NCBI RefSeq assembly: GCF_963676685.1
Contig: NC_092345.1
Location: 85,253,592-85,317,591 of the forward strand
DNA length: 64,000 bases
Direction of reading: 5' to 3'
DNA from: Mytilus edulis
Lineage: Eukaryota; Mollusca; Bivalvia; Mytilida; Mytilidae
The notes beneath the pieces are model-generated. The model was not told where the DNA came from, made no database searches, and saw only the letters and a program-made list of their open reading frames with translations. Positions 45,101 to 54,375 of this stretch are shown in pieces. The position numbers and the translations under genes are program-made. Each line of letters starts with the position of its first letter. Positions within the stretch are counted from its first letter, which is position 1.

Positions 45101-48100
45101 TTTTATCATGCGAAGTTCGCCCAAATCCCCTGCTTTAATCTTGTCATACATTTTACGTATGCTGATATCGAAACGCCTGTACAAAAAAATGATTAGAATA
45201 GTATTCTTATTCAATTCAGCTTTTATCGATACGATATGCACATGTATGTTATAAGGTTCACGGTAAAACTATGCAATATTTCAAAAGGGAGGGTTTTGAA
45301 ATTATCTGTCTTGACAAAAAAGGGTTTCATACCAAAATTCGTTGAATATAACGTGATAAAAAAAACCAGATTAATTTGAACTCCCCCTTCTGTATCCCCT
45401 GACGAACTTTCATGCATTTCTTTTTATCTGCAAATGATAAAAATTTAGGTATTTCATAAAATCAGCAGTCAGTGAAGGGCAATGCTATTTCAGTTAGTAG
45501 AGTCAGCTTCACTACATTCCCCAAAAACATGCATGTTCTCTGGTAAACTATTTGATAGGAATAGAGATTAGTTGAATCATTTTATAGAAATGACTGTGCT
45601 AGCAATTATTATATAAGCAAATGCAGCCTCCAATAAAATGTACAAAAGATACAGCTATTAATCTGGTAAGACAATACTTGACATCGAAGAACAAGATTTA
45701 ACTTGTGAATGTAAGAAACGTTTCTCAAGATAAAATTATTGTCAAGATTTCTTCACCCGACATTTTTTTTTATTGTGGGACACTATTTGTTTGACCATTA
45801 TTTTATCGTGACAAAACGTCGCTGTTATTCGATGATCAGTATTAAATTACCCGTATTATAGCGAAATTAGAACAGTAATCAATTTTCAATACTTTACAGA
45901 ATACACTCATCATAGATACCAGGATCAAAATGTTATACTTACACCAGACGCGCGTTTCGTCTAAAAAAAGGCTCGTCAGTGTTAATTAAAAAAATGTTTA
46001 GATGCCAAATAGAGTACAAAGTGGAAGAGCATTGAGGACCAAAAAATCCTAAAAGTTTTACCAAATACAGCTAATGTAATCTATTCCTGAGGTAGAAAAG
46101 CCTTTGTTTTTCAAAAAATCAAAGTTTTGTTAACAGTTAATTTATAATTATGAAAAAAATTGAAAACAACACGTTTGATAATTTCTTGCGTCCGAAGCGC
46201 TTTTTTGGGTTTTCCTTCATCAGGAACGCTCAAAGCCAAACAATTGAAATTCCAAGATGTATAAGTACCAAAACAGTTGAAGAGCTATATGTCAAAAATA
46301 CCTAAAATAAATAGCCAAAATCATCTAAAGCCAACGTTGTCTGAGTGAGTTGAAACCTTAGTTTCTTAATAATTTCAAAATTTATAAACGGACAGTTTTA
46401 GTAAAGTTTGTTTAATCATGTCAATAGTACTGACTACTGAGCTGATGATACCCTCGGGGACTGATAGTCCAACAGCAGAGGTATCGACCCAATGATGTAA
46501 AAAATTGAAAACAACATGTTTGAACATATCAACGATAACTCAAGTCAAGACAGAAGTGCTGACTACTGGGCTGGTGACAAACCAGTTCAGTGAAACAGAT
46601 CATGACAGTTTGTAATTTAATAACTTATCAAATCCACATTGAAGTGTTTTTCTATGATCTTCTGCCAACTTGTAACATTCTTCTACCACGCTTGGATCAA
46701 GGTCAACTGGTTTCTCACAGAATACATGTTTTCCTGTTAATTTTCAATAATATCAAACCATGATAGGAAACATTTATTAAATATTTGAATATGGCCTTTT
46801 TACTTTCATTATAACAAAATTTAGTACTAATATCAAGAACAATGATTTCTAAGCAGATACTTGAACTTTAGAATTGCTGTGAGAGGTTTAGCTAGCTATA
46901 AAACTATGTATAATCAACCATTTCTAAATCAGTAAATGCATGCACCATGTAAGGAATATGTAATCTATTCGTTTGATGAGTTTGAGCTTTTCATTATGCA
47001 TTTGTTTAAGGACTCTCAGTATTGAATTTTCCTCGGAGTTCGGTATTGTTGTTATTTAACTTTCTAGTCGTATAGATATCTATATGTCTAAAATCATTAT
47101 TTGTTAAAATAATAGTTTGCTTGATATAGTGTTTTAACAATGATTGTTTAATTGTTATCATGACTTGCAAGCAGGTTTTGAAAATTTTAGATATACATGT
47201 CTTAAAGTTTACAAACCTGCCTGTAAAGCAAATTTTACTAATTCGCTTTTCTTGTGTGGTTTTCCGAACACAGGAGAGCAGATTAAAACAGCATCTAATC
47301 TAGAAAAGGTAAAATAAAAAGTTAAAATACACATTACATATCTATAAACTATTCAAAAATATGTCGCTAAACGGGCTGTTTGACTATTTAAACGTTTGAA
47401 ACCAGTTTGACGTTTTATATAGTTCGTGTAAATTCTTAATGGTATTGTTAAATACACACGCAATAAATGTGTTGAGAATAAACTGCAAAAAAGCTATGAT
47501 GAAAATAACAATCCTTATTGTTACCTTTCAGCATTTACTATTTACTCTCTTGTTAGACATTTGGAGCCTTAATACAAATATGTATAATGCAAAACTCTCA
47601 AAAGAAATATCGATATCTGCATGATAGACTCATTTGTGTTTTGTTCGTGCTGCTGTTGTGCCCCTATTTGTGACATTTTTACCTATTGTGTCTGTTTGTT
47701 TTGTTCACACATAGTTGTCAAAATAATGGAATTTGATACGACTGTCATACAAGGGAGAGATTTAGCGCTTAAAAATCAGGTTTAAGCCACCCTTTTCTAC
47801 ATAAGAAAATGCCTGTACCAAGTCAGGAAAGTGACAGGTGTTATCCAATCGTTTGGTGTGTTTGAGCTTTTGAGTTTGCCATTTGATTAGGGACTTTCCG
47901 TTTTGAATATTCCTCGGAGTTCAGTATTTTTGTGATTTTACTTTTATTCTAATCGTTAAAATTCTTTTCCATTTTCGAATTTCAAATGCCATAAGAAAAA
48001 AAGGGTCCACCATTCCATTTTCTTTTGGAACTCGTTGTTGCTCACATCTGCTGACACAACCTAACTTTATTGTATCGTATCAATATAATAATGACATTAA

Positions 48101-48331
48101 AATAATAAATCCAACTTACAATTTATCGCTAAGCATGTGAGTGACTTCTTCCGTGTTGATCACTTTTACATTTTGCAAACCATACTGCTTCACCAAATTT
48201 CTGATTTTGCCATGCACCGGTTCAATATCCACCAAATACGTCACATTTACTTGTGCACTCTGGACAAGGTGACATAGATGTACCTCTCCAATACGACCAA
48301 TGCCGATTATTCCTATATTTTTGCGTTCCAT
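42062..48331 (-). CDS. Gfo/Idh/MocA oxidoreductase, inositol 2-dehydrogenase-like (7 exons)
   Basis: A probable NAD(P)-dependent polyol or sugar dehydrogenase. Exons on the minus strand: 48331-48120, 47299-47217, 46733-46625, 45176-45046, 44211-43988, 43273-43108, 42168-42062. All junctions are GT-AG, phases agree, and the product is 343 aa, the usual family length. The Rossmann motif is G10-IG-RI-G15 with D35 ending strand 2. CEKP (K106) is the family lysine. D184-x3-H188 in DSAIHELD matches the catalytic Asp/His pair of bacterial inositol 2-dehydrogenase. GGIVVDSAIHELDLICWLSG and NADYLKSSG fit this subfamily. I chose M at 48331 because the upstream in-frame M at 48379 adds 16 residues before the Rossmann strand. 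The family is mostly bacterial, but the introns show the gene is at home in the animal. The substrate is unknown. Confidence 0.88.
42169..43107 (-). other. oxidoreductase intron 6
   Basis: Nothing recognisable; short open frames on both strands at 42751-43005 mirror each other and show no domain. Confidence 0.6.
43108..43273 (-). CDS. oxidoreductase exon 6
   Basis: It encodes VLGEKGMLCIENPSTTHLQL to YRMEKQHFIDVIN. The donor AATG|GTAAAA ends the exon before the open frame runs on to a stop; this choice joins in frame to exon 7 as DVIN-G-QASCEV. Confidence 0.85.
43613..43805 (+). repeat. mussel dispersed repeat R3, forward copy in oxidoreductase intron 5
   Basis: AAGATGTGGTATGAGTGCCA, ATGAGACAACTTTCCA, TACGGCCTTCAACATGGAG and TCACACCGAACAGCAAGCTA in order. 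I recognise this from mussel genomes. The 65-codon open frame in it is repeat-derived. Confidence 0.85.
43988..44211 (-). CDS. oxidoreductase exon 5: DSAIHELD catalytic motif
   Basis: It encodes GIVVDSAIHELDLICWLSGE to GYIENVRGVPYGYDQRFE. D184 and H188 are the expected catalytic residues. Donor GAA|GTAAGA. Confidence 0.92.
44212..45045 (-). other. oxidoreductase intron 4, with a hairpin
   Basis: Inverted repeats: TAACATCACAGGGTTAGCAG, ATTTAAATTTTGTTA at about 44440 pairs with TTAACAAAATTTAAATCTGC, TAACC at about 44650. They enclose about 180 bp and make a MITE-like fold-back. Confidence 0.65.
45046..45176 (-). CDS. oxidoreductase exon 4: start of the C-terminal domain
   Basis: It encodes RFDISIRKMYDKIKAGDLGE, then LRMIKLVARELPAWINADYL and KSSG. 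Donor AGCG|GTAAGT. Confidence 0.9.
45177..46624 (-). other. oxidoreductase intron 3, packed with mussel repeats
   Basis: 45915-46145 carries ACACCAGACGCGCGTTTCGT, GAAGAGCATTGAGGACC and AATCTATTCCTGAGG. 46177-46360 carries TTGCGTCCGAAGCGCTTTTT and TTCATCAGGAACGCTCAAAG. 46440-46500 carries GATACCCTCGGGGACTGATA and CCAACAGCAGAGGTATCGAC. All three are mussel dispersed repeats I recognise. 45177-45914 shows nothing. Confidence 0.75.
46625..46733 (-). CDS. oxidoreductase exon 3: HVFCEKP active-site lysine
   Basis: It encodes KHVFCEKPVDLDPSVVEECY then KLAEDHRKTLQCGFD-K. The donor is weak (GATAA|GTTATT), but it gives CGFDKRFDIS across the junction, matching the CGFNRRFD motif of the family. Confidence 0.85.
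46734..48119 (-). other. oxidoreductase introns 1 and 2 (exon 2 at 47217-47299)
   Basis: TTTGATGAGTTTGAGCTTTT to CCTCGGAGTTCGGTATT (46971-47045) recurs at 47852-47925 as TTGGTGTGTTTGAGCTTTTG to CCTCGGAGTTCAGTATT, so one dispersed repeat is present twice. No gene was seen besides exon 2. Confidence 0.65.
47217..47299 (-). CDS. oxidoreductase exon 2: CSP strand
   Basis: It encodes LLDAVLICSPVFGKPHKKSE then LVKFALQAG. In relatives the loop after CSP is usually T-x-x-H; here it is SPVFGKPH, a small difference. Acceptor TTTTCTAG, donor GCAG|GTTTGT. Confidence 0.88.
48120..48331 (-). CDS. oxidoreductase exon 1: Rossmann nucleotide-binding motif
   Basis: It encodes MERKNIGIIGIGRIGEVHLC to THMLSDK, 70 codons plus 2 nt. 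Donor AATT|GTAAGT. Confidence 0.9.
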
Positions 48332-48972
48332 TGCTTTCAGATTACACGACAAATGTGACCAGATCACCATAAATATCAATTAATGAATAGCCATTTAAAT
48401 ATTTGAACTTTTTTCTAAACTTATTAAAACTTGTATTAGTACATAACAAAGTGTGTCCAAGTTAGGTGATCTTTTTGTTATGTGTGTCCTATGAAGGTAG
48501 ATAAGATAATCACATGGCTTATACTCATACACATTGCACACTGACAGTGTGTCGTCTTGGTCGACAAGTCAAAAATTAGTTAACAAGGTGCAAGTGAAAT
48601 CTAAAGTCTTTTAAAGACAGCATCATATATGATCAAAATCAAAAGAATGACAAATCAATACAATAGTTCACTTGAAAATTCAACATATACCTTCACGAAT
48701 ATTACTAGAAAGGAAATCTGAAATAATCATAGGTCTTTTCTATATGCTCCTTTGAATTTCAATCAAAGATGAAGAAGTGGATCTTTCTTTATTTTATTGG
48801 ATACCTTAACTACATAGGAATCTCTACAAATAATGTCATATAGCTTGGTTTTCCAAGTGCTACACGAAACATCTTTCTAAGCTATTAACACCAATATTAT
48901 CAGCAATCAAAACCAGTCTTCAGACTTTGGGAAAATATCTACATTATGGGCGATGATAATCAGACGTAGATA
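48332..48972 (-). promoter_or_regulatory. upstream flank of the oxidoreductase gene
   Basis: About 640 bp lie between the start codon and the 3' LTR of the retroelement. No clear TATA box or repeat stands out. The native promoter or a 5' UTR exon probably lies here. Confidence 0.35.
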
Positions 48973-49650
48973 TGTCACCGGGGAAACTGGGTGACTTGTG
49001 AGGTTGTGTAACAAGAGCCTGACTGAATGGCCTCTTGTTACTGAAACTGTGTGATGCACCTGATCACACAACGAACGATTGCTGTGAATAGCAATGAGAA
49101 CTCTGGAACTGAAACTCTGGTGAAAACTAACTACTGAGACTCTGGAACTAGCGATGCATAAACCAATAATTCAGCATGGAATACTAATACTTTTATTACA
49201 GATGGACTGTGTTCAGTGTAAAGTCCTGAGTCCAAATCTTGCTTATTGAAATTATAAGCAAGTATTTATACACAATTGAAATGACAAGAATAGACATAAC
49301 AAATAACAGTTAATTTGAGTGATATTGTTCACTGACAAAGATTAAACTATTTTTAGAACTTGAAGAATAGATATTAAATGATAATCTGATTATGACAATT
49401 AAGAACATACATTATGAATAAGGTAAAATGTCACTAATTAGGTAACAGATTGAAACATGTCACTCAATGTCCAAACTAAGAATTAAAAAGCATGTTGATT
49501 TTAAGTCCTGGATACGAAATGTAAATAGAAACGAAATTATAAAATAAAATGAATTATAAAACAAAGAGAATTAAAGTCTGAAATATCAAAATTGAGAATT
49601 TTATATTAAAGTCCAAAATAATAAACGAAGCTGCTTTTTCCACTGTCACA
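48973..49650 (-). repeat. 3' LTR of the retroelement
   Basis: 678 bp. On the minus strand it begins TGTGACAGTGG and ends CCCCGGTGACA. It contains TATAAATA (49263-49270) and, about 65 bp downstream, AATAAA (49192-49197), which outline U3, R and U5. Confidence 0.92.
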
Positions 49651-49652
49651 TA

Positions 49653-49667
49653 TGCCTCTCCTCCCAA
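49653..49667 (-). other. polypurine tract
   Basis: Minus strand reads TTGGGAGGAGAGGCATA directly before the 3' LTR, the expected place for plus-strand priming. Confidence 0.7.
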
Positions 49668-49691
49668 TTAAGTCCGTCCTCGGACTTAGCA

Positions 49692-50558
49692 CTATCTGAA
49701 TCGGCCTCCTCTGCGGTTGTAATAGTGTCTGTTGTTGTTATTGGGACGCTGTTGGTTTTGACGGGATACAAGATGGAGTTCGTGGTTAAGGTCCTGAAGT
49801 TGAAAAGTCAATTGAGAAATCGAGTCCGCTTGAAAATTTACCTTTGAACATAGGTCTGCTTTTTCTTTTTCTAATGCTTGTTTTTCATTTTTCAATGATT
49901 GGATTTCATCCGTAAATTCGGTAGAACGCATATAGTAAAGATCTTGCACCATTTTAACAGTCCCGTTTTTTTCGATTACTTGGTCCTTTAATTCTTGAAT
50001 TTGATCCACATATTCCTGTACGTTTATGCGCGAAGCACTTTCTTCTTTCTGTTGACGCAGGTTTTCAAGTTCTTGCTTGAACTGGTCTCTTTCTGATTCG
50101 ATGATTTGCTGATTCTTTAATTGAATTTTGAGTGCCTCGATACACTTTTGCTGTTCTAGATTTGTATTCTTTTCCTTTGCAATTTTCTGCTTCACACTTT
50201 TTAATTCTGTCTTGAGCACATTTGAAATATCCAAATATTGAATGAAAGGTGAATTCCGCATACCAGAGAATGGTAAAGCACGGATAATATTTTTACACTG
50301 AATATAGCTGTGTATTCTAGCTGTATCGCGCTCTTTTTGCTTTTTAGATTTCACACTAACTGATTTACTTTTGCTGTCCTTTGTAACTTTAGAAAAACAC
50401 TTACTAGAATAATGTCCGAATTTTCCGCACGAATAACATCTCTGATTGAAAGAGTTACAAATATAATGTTTGTGAAATTTGCCACACCTCCCACATGCTG
50501 GACTATAACCTGACTGGATGTTCCATGGTCTCCATTGTGGTCGGAAGCTGTACTCCAT
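49692..50558 (-). CDS. Gag-like protein: zinc knuckles plus long coiled coil
   Basis: 288 codons. Near the N-terminus are two Cys/His fingers. The first is a variant (CGRCGKFHKHYIC, C-x2-C-x3-H-x4-C). The second, CYSCGKFGHYSSKC, is a canonical C-x2-C-x4-H-x4-C retroviral-type knuckle. A Lys/Ser-rich stretch follows, then about 150 residues of heptad-like coiled coil (residues 110-265, rich in E, K, Q, L). The C-terminus is RPNNNNRHYYNRRGGRFR, an Arg/Gly/Asn tail that probably binds RNA. The knuckles are N-terminal, whereas in ordinary Gag they are C-terminal, and no capsid domain is recognisable. The ORF fills most of the internal region and shows no frameshift. It probably packages the element's RNA; this is inference. 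Confidence 0.8.
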   Translation of the reverse strand: MEYSFRPQWRPWNIQSGYSPACGRCGKFHKHYICNSFNQRCYSCGKFGHYSSKCFSKVTKDSKSKSVSVKSKKQKERDTARIHSYIQCKNIIRALPFSGMRNSPFIQYLDISNVLKTELKSVKQKIAKEKNTNLEQQKCIEALKIQLKNQQIIESERDQFKQELENLRQQKEESASRINVQEYVDQIQELKDQVIEKNGTVKMVQDLYYMRSTEFTDEIQSLKNEKQALEKEKADLCSKVNFQADSISQLTFQLQDLNHELHLVSRQNQQRPNNNNRHYYNRRGGRFR

Positions 50559-50665
50559 CGTTGAATATTGTCTACGCTACTTGTCTGGGAACTCGCTTGG
50601 CTGCTTGAGGTCTCTGGATCGTGTGTTGAGCATAGAAGTCAGCACGCCGTCGTCGTCCACCAATC

Positions 50666-51343
50666 TGTCACCGGGGAAACTGGGTGACTTGTGGGGTCGT
50701 GCAACAAGAGCCTGACTGAATGGCCTCTTGTTACTGAAACTGTGTGATGCACCTGATCACACAACGAACGATTGCTGTGAATAGCAATGAGAACTCTGGA
50801 ACTGAAACTCTGGTGAAAACTAACTACTGAGACTCTGGAACTAGCGATGCATAAACCAATAATTCAGCATGGAATACTAATACTTTTATTACAGATGGAC
50901 TGTGTTCAGTGTAAAGTCCTGAGTCCAAATCTTGCTTATTGAAATTATAAGCAAGTATTTATACACAATTGAAATGACAAGAATAGACATAACAAATAAC
51001 AGTTAATTTGAGTGATATTGTTCACTGACAAAGATTAAACTATTTTTAGAACTTGAAGAATAGATATTAAATGATAATCTGATTATGACAATTAAGAACA
51101 TACATTATGAATAAGGTAAAATGTCACTAATTAGGTAACAGATTGAAACATGTCACTCAATGTCCAAACTAAGAATTAAAAAGCATGTTGATTTTAAGTC
51201 CTGGATACGAAATGTAAATAGAAACGAAATTATAAAATAAAATGAATTATAAAACAAAGAGAATTAAAGTCTGAAATATCAAAATTGAGAATTTTATATT
51301 AAAGTCCAAAATAATAAACGAAGCTGCTTTTTCCACTGTCACA
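50666..51343 (-). repeat. 5' LTR of the retroelement
   Basis: 678 bp, same length as the other LTR. TATAAATA is at 50956-50963 and AATAAA at 50885-50890. It differs from the 3' LTR only at 50694, 50698 and 50702 by my reading. Confidence 0.92.
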
Positions 51344-52223
51344 GATACTTAAAAATCAAATATATGGTAGAGTACATACAATCTAGTCTCTTGCATTAGT
51401 ATTGAAACATTTAGCTTAAACATATTTATTTATAGTGAATTGGGAAACAAGTTATTGCAACTTATATTAATCCCTTTCCACTTTGCGGGTGCGAGTGCTG
51501 CCTTGTAGCGGTATTAGCACATTCTTTTTCGATTCTATGTAAGGGTGCCTTTTACGTGCAAGAGATATGACTTTCTCTTAACACGGGTCAGCCATGTATC
51601 GCCCCTTCCGATGGACTATCATCGTTTCCTCAAGATATTTAAACATTTGGGTTTCTACTCGTAATACAAGTGATCCCTATTCAAGCTCGTAGAAAAATTG
51701 TAAGAATTTGTTATAAATGAAATGGAATGACCAAAGTAGATACAAATAGATCTATATTGTTTAAGGGAGAGACCTATCATTTTTAAATAAATTAACTCCA
51801 ACCAAAATGCTCTGAAACTGACATTATCAAAATGCTTGAGTTCGTGACATAGCTATTACGCCTGCTGGTCATGTCTTCAACAAACAATCAGCATTCATAT
51901 GAGAATTAAATATATCCTCTAAAATATTTAATTGGAATTAAAGAGTCCGACAAGATAACCCGCTATACGGTATCATACAACAACAGTTTCTTGCGAAGAA
52001 TAAATAGAATCAAGCATTATTCTTTAACATCGCGTTCCGCCATATAGTTGATGTCCTCTCACTATTTACACCGAGATCTCGGTTTATTAAATTGTTATCT
52101 CGGTTAAATATACCATGCAAGCACTCTTTTGTCCATTTTGCCGCAATAACCATAAGAGGGGTTATGGAGGCCGTAAATGCCAAAATACGCGTGAAAATTT
52201 AGATATAGCCCATTTTAAATAAT
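51344..52223. other. non-coding; contains a GC-richer conserved-looking block
   Basis: 51475-51645 (TTTCCACTTTGCGGGTGCGA, TAGCGGTATTAGCACATTC, CCCTTCCGATGGACTATCAT) is clearly richer in GC than its surroundings and looks like a known repeat or a conserved element, possibly SINE-related. No protein frame supports a gene. Confidence 0.45.
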
Positions 52224-52520
52224 GGAATGGATTGCTGCGACCACCCTTTAGTCCCTTATTTCATACATACCTTATACCTCATTCGGAAGCTTATTTATAT
52301 AGAACAAAAAAAAATATAGTTAATATGTTCTGCACCGCCTATTAGAGGATTAACAAAGAATGTTCACCCGTATTTCTGTTTTTAGGTCCTTTGTTACTCC
52401 TCTAATATGCGTTGTGGAACATATTGACTGTATACCTTTTGTTCCTCTATTAATAGGCTTTCGAATGAGGTATAATGTATACCTGTAATTAGGGGCTGAA
52501 GGGTAGCAGCAGTCCATTCC
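52224..52520. repeat. palindromic hairpin element, about 297 bp
   Basis: GGAATGGATTGCTGC at 52224 pairs with GCAGCAGTCCATTCC ending at 52520. ATACCTTATACCTCATTCG pairs with CGAATGAGGTATAATGTAT, and CCTATTAGAGGATTAACAAA with the CTTTGTTACTCCTCTAATAT region. It is a fold-back MITE. Confidence 0.8.
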
Positions 52521-52714
52521 GTTATTGCGGCACAATGGAAATGTTATATCTATAAATATGGGATGAAGAACAGCAAAAGTAACGTGAAAAAAAATAATAA
52601 CGTTGAGTATTTTAGTATTTATATATATGTTTTGGTATTCAGGTCGTCCATACATTGAACCAAGGAATTTCTGTTAAAATAAGTTAAGGAAATCCACTAG
52701 TTTATTCTCCGAAA

Positions 52715-52920
52715 CTAAATAAATGAATGAGTTAACGATATAATAATCCGCGATCTCGATATAACAGTTTCGTTTTATCGAGATAACGATATAATAAATC
52801 GGGATAACGATATAATAATTCGAGATCTCGATATAACAATTTCGTTTTATCGAGATACGAAATATTTTTTTTATCGAGATCTCGGTAAAACGATTATGTT
52901 TTATCGTGATCTCGAATTAA
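52715..52920. repeat. CGAGATCTCG palindrome cluster
   Basis: ATCGAGATAACGATATAATA and TCGAGATCTCGATATAAC are repeated several times on both strands, ending GATCTCGAATTAAAAAA. A shorter relative, ACCGAGATCTCGG, lies at 52070-52083. Confidence 0.8.
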
Positions 52921-53127
52921 AAAAAATATTTTCTAATTTTGTGTGTGTCCCCTTACGGCTTCCGTAGTTATCCGTTTTGTCACATAGTACAACTCAATAT
53001 TGCTATACAAGGAATTCCCCACATAGGCCAGACTATTAGATGTAGAGGAATGCATTACTAAGCACCATACCAAAGATACTCCGGAATTACAGAAGTCTGA
53101 ATAAATAGTGTAGTTTGGTGCTGTACC

Positions 53128-53290
53128 AGCATAAAAATAGAAAAGTTGGCATGCTTGCCAATGAGACAACTATCCACTAGAATTCAAATGTCGTAAATAT
53201 AAGCAATTATTGGTCACCTTCAATAATAAGAAAATCCCGTATCGTATAGCCAGCTTTAAAATGTCCAACATGAAAAATTTAAAACAAGAC
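53128..53290 (+). repeat. mussel dispersed repeat R3, diverged copy
   Basis: AGTTGGCATGCTTGCCAATG, AGACAACTATCCACTAGA, then GCCAGCTTTAAAATGTCCAA. It belongs to the R3 family by its GCCAATGAGACAACT core. Confidence 0.65.
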
Positions 53291-53334
53291 GTATAATAGC
53301 CTTATTTCTAACAAAACATTTTACGAAAAACAAA

Positions 53335-54375
53335 TATGACAGATATCAACCAGCTACAACCACAGTGACTTAATTACAGGCGCCTGACTTTGTACAGGCT
53401 AATAATAATGTGGCGGTTACCACATTTTGTGAACGCTCAAACCTCTTCAAACCTGTGACAGTGTTGTGTCACTATAATTTTTAAAGAACTAAAGAACAAA
53501 CTGTAAAAAAACAAGTTCAAATGGCTTAATCCAATAAATTAGTACGAAGCACAAATTAATCCAACTGACATAAACAATCTCAAGACCTTTATAATCTCTA
53601 TGGAAAGGTCAGAATTGGAATGTACCAGGTATTTCACAGTCCAACTTATGTACTGGTTGTTGCTGTATGTGTGTTTGAATATATTATCAACCTGAGCCAT
53701 AGTACTTCTGGTAGACTAGAAGAAGACATTTTCTCTACTATACAACGGACCACAAATTCCTTAGACCTTGGGGAATCTGGCTGCACTGGATTTGGGTAAC
53801 CTGGTATGTCAAACAGCCAGATTGAATTATTGCCGTCTGCAGACACTGTATTTCTGAATCTCGACCATAGTATACCCTATAAACATTGACGAGACTATTG
53901 ACGAGACTGCATAAAGCGGTAGGACGTGGGAAAATATGGAAAAACCCATAAAAGTATTCATTTGTCCATAATAAAACAAAGGAACAACAGGAACACTGAA
54001 GTGCAACAAAATCAAACGCCAACATACATAGAAACGAACTCTTTGATAACAACTGTCATTTTCCTGACTTGGTACAGGACAGTTTAAGAAAAATGATGGG
54101 TTGAACCTTTTTGAAGGCTATCCAACCCTCCCGCTTATTTAACGATGTTGAAAAACATATCGCTAAAATGACAACACTGCAATACAGAAATACAGCCGAA
54201 CACACGCAAGAATACTCATCACAGGGAAACGCACAAACAAATAATAGAATAGTCGACACAATATGCAACCGAATAACAACAACGAACATTTTCCATCAAC
54301 GACAGACACAGGACAATTTTAAGCATAGTATATCTGATTGTTTGCAGTCAATTTCCTGTTTCATCAGACTTTAAA
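53335..54375 (-). repeat. reverse fragments of the long mussel dispersed repeat and a linked repeat
   Basis: TTACAGGCGCCTGACTTTGT and AATAATGTGGCGGTTACCAC lie at 53374-53430. CTCTTTGATAACAACTGTCA, TTTTCCTGACTTGGTACAGG and TGGGTTGAACC lie at 54039-54105. I recognise both as mussel repeat blocks. Open frames in this interval (for example 53738-54052 minus and 54111-54374 plus) are not supported as genes. Confidence 0.55.

Larger units (their letters stand above)
48973..51343 (-). mobile_element. LTR retroelement with one Gag-like ORF and no pol
   Basis: Two 678-bp LTRs differ at three positions only. The termini are TG...CA and are flanked by GATA on both sides (48969-48972 and 51344-51347), a likely 4-bp target duplication. 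The internal region is only 1,015 bp. A purine-rich tract (GGGAGGAGAGG, minus strand, 49653-49667) sits next to the 3' LTR. A possible primer-binding site TGGTGGACGACGACGG starts 3 nt inside the 5' LTR; I cannot name its tRNA. The single ORF is a zinc-knuckle and coiled-coil protein. There is no protease, reverse transcriptase, RNase H or integrase, so it depends on another element for copying. This matches the idea of terminal-repeat elements carrying only gag. Confidence 0.9.

Noticed and set aside
46600..46640. Apparent loss of the splice donor of oxidoreductase exon 3 (GATAAG instead of GTAAG)
   Set aside because: A GT three bases further on (GATAA|GTTATT) gives the right phase and the conserved CGFDKRFD junction, so no defect needs to be assumed.
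53646..54374. Frames of 66-104 codons on both strands
   Set aside because: They overlap blocks of known mussel dispersed repeats and show no protein family features.
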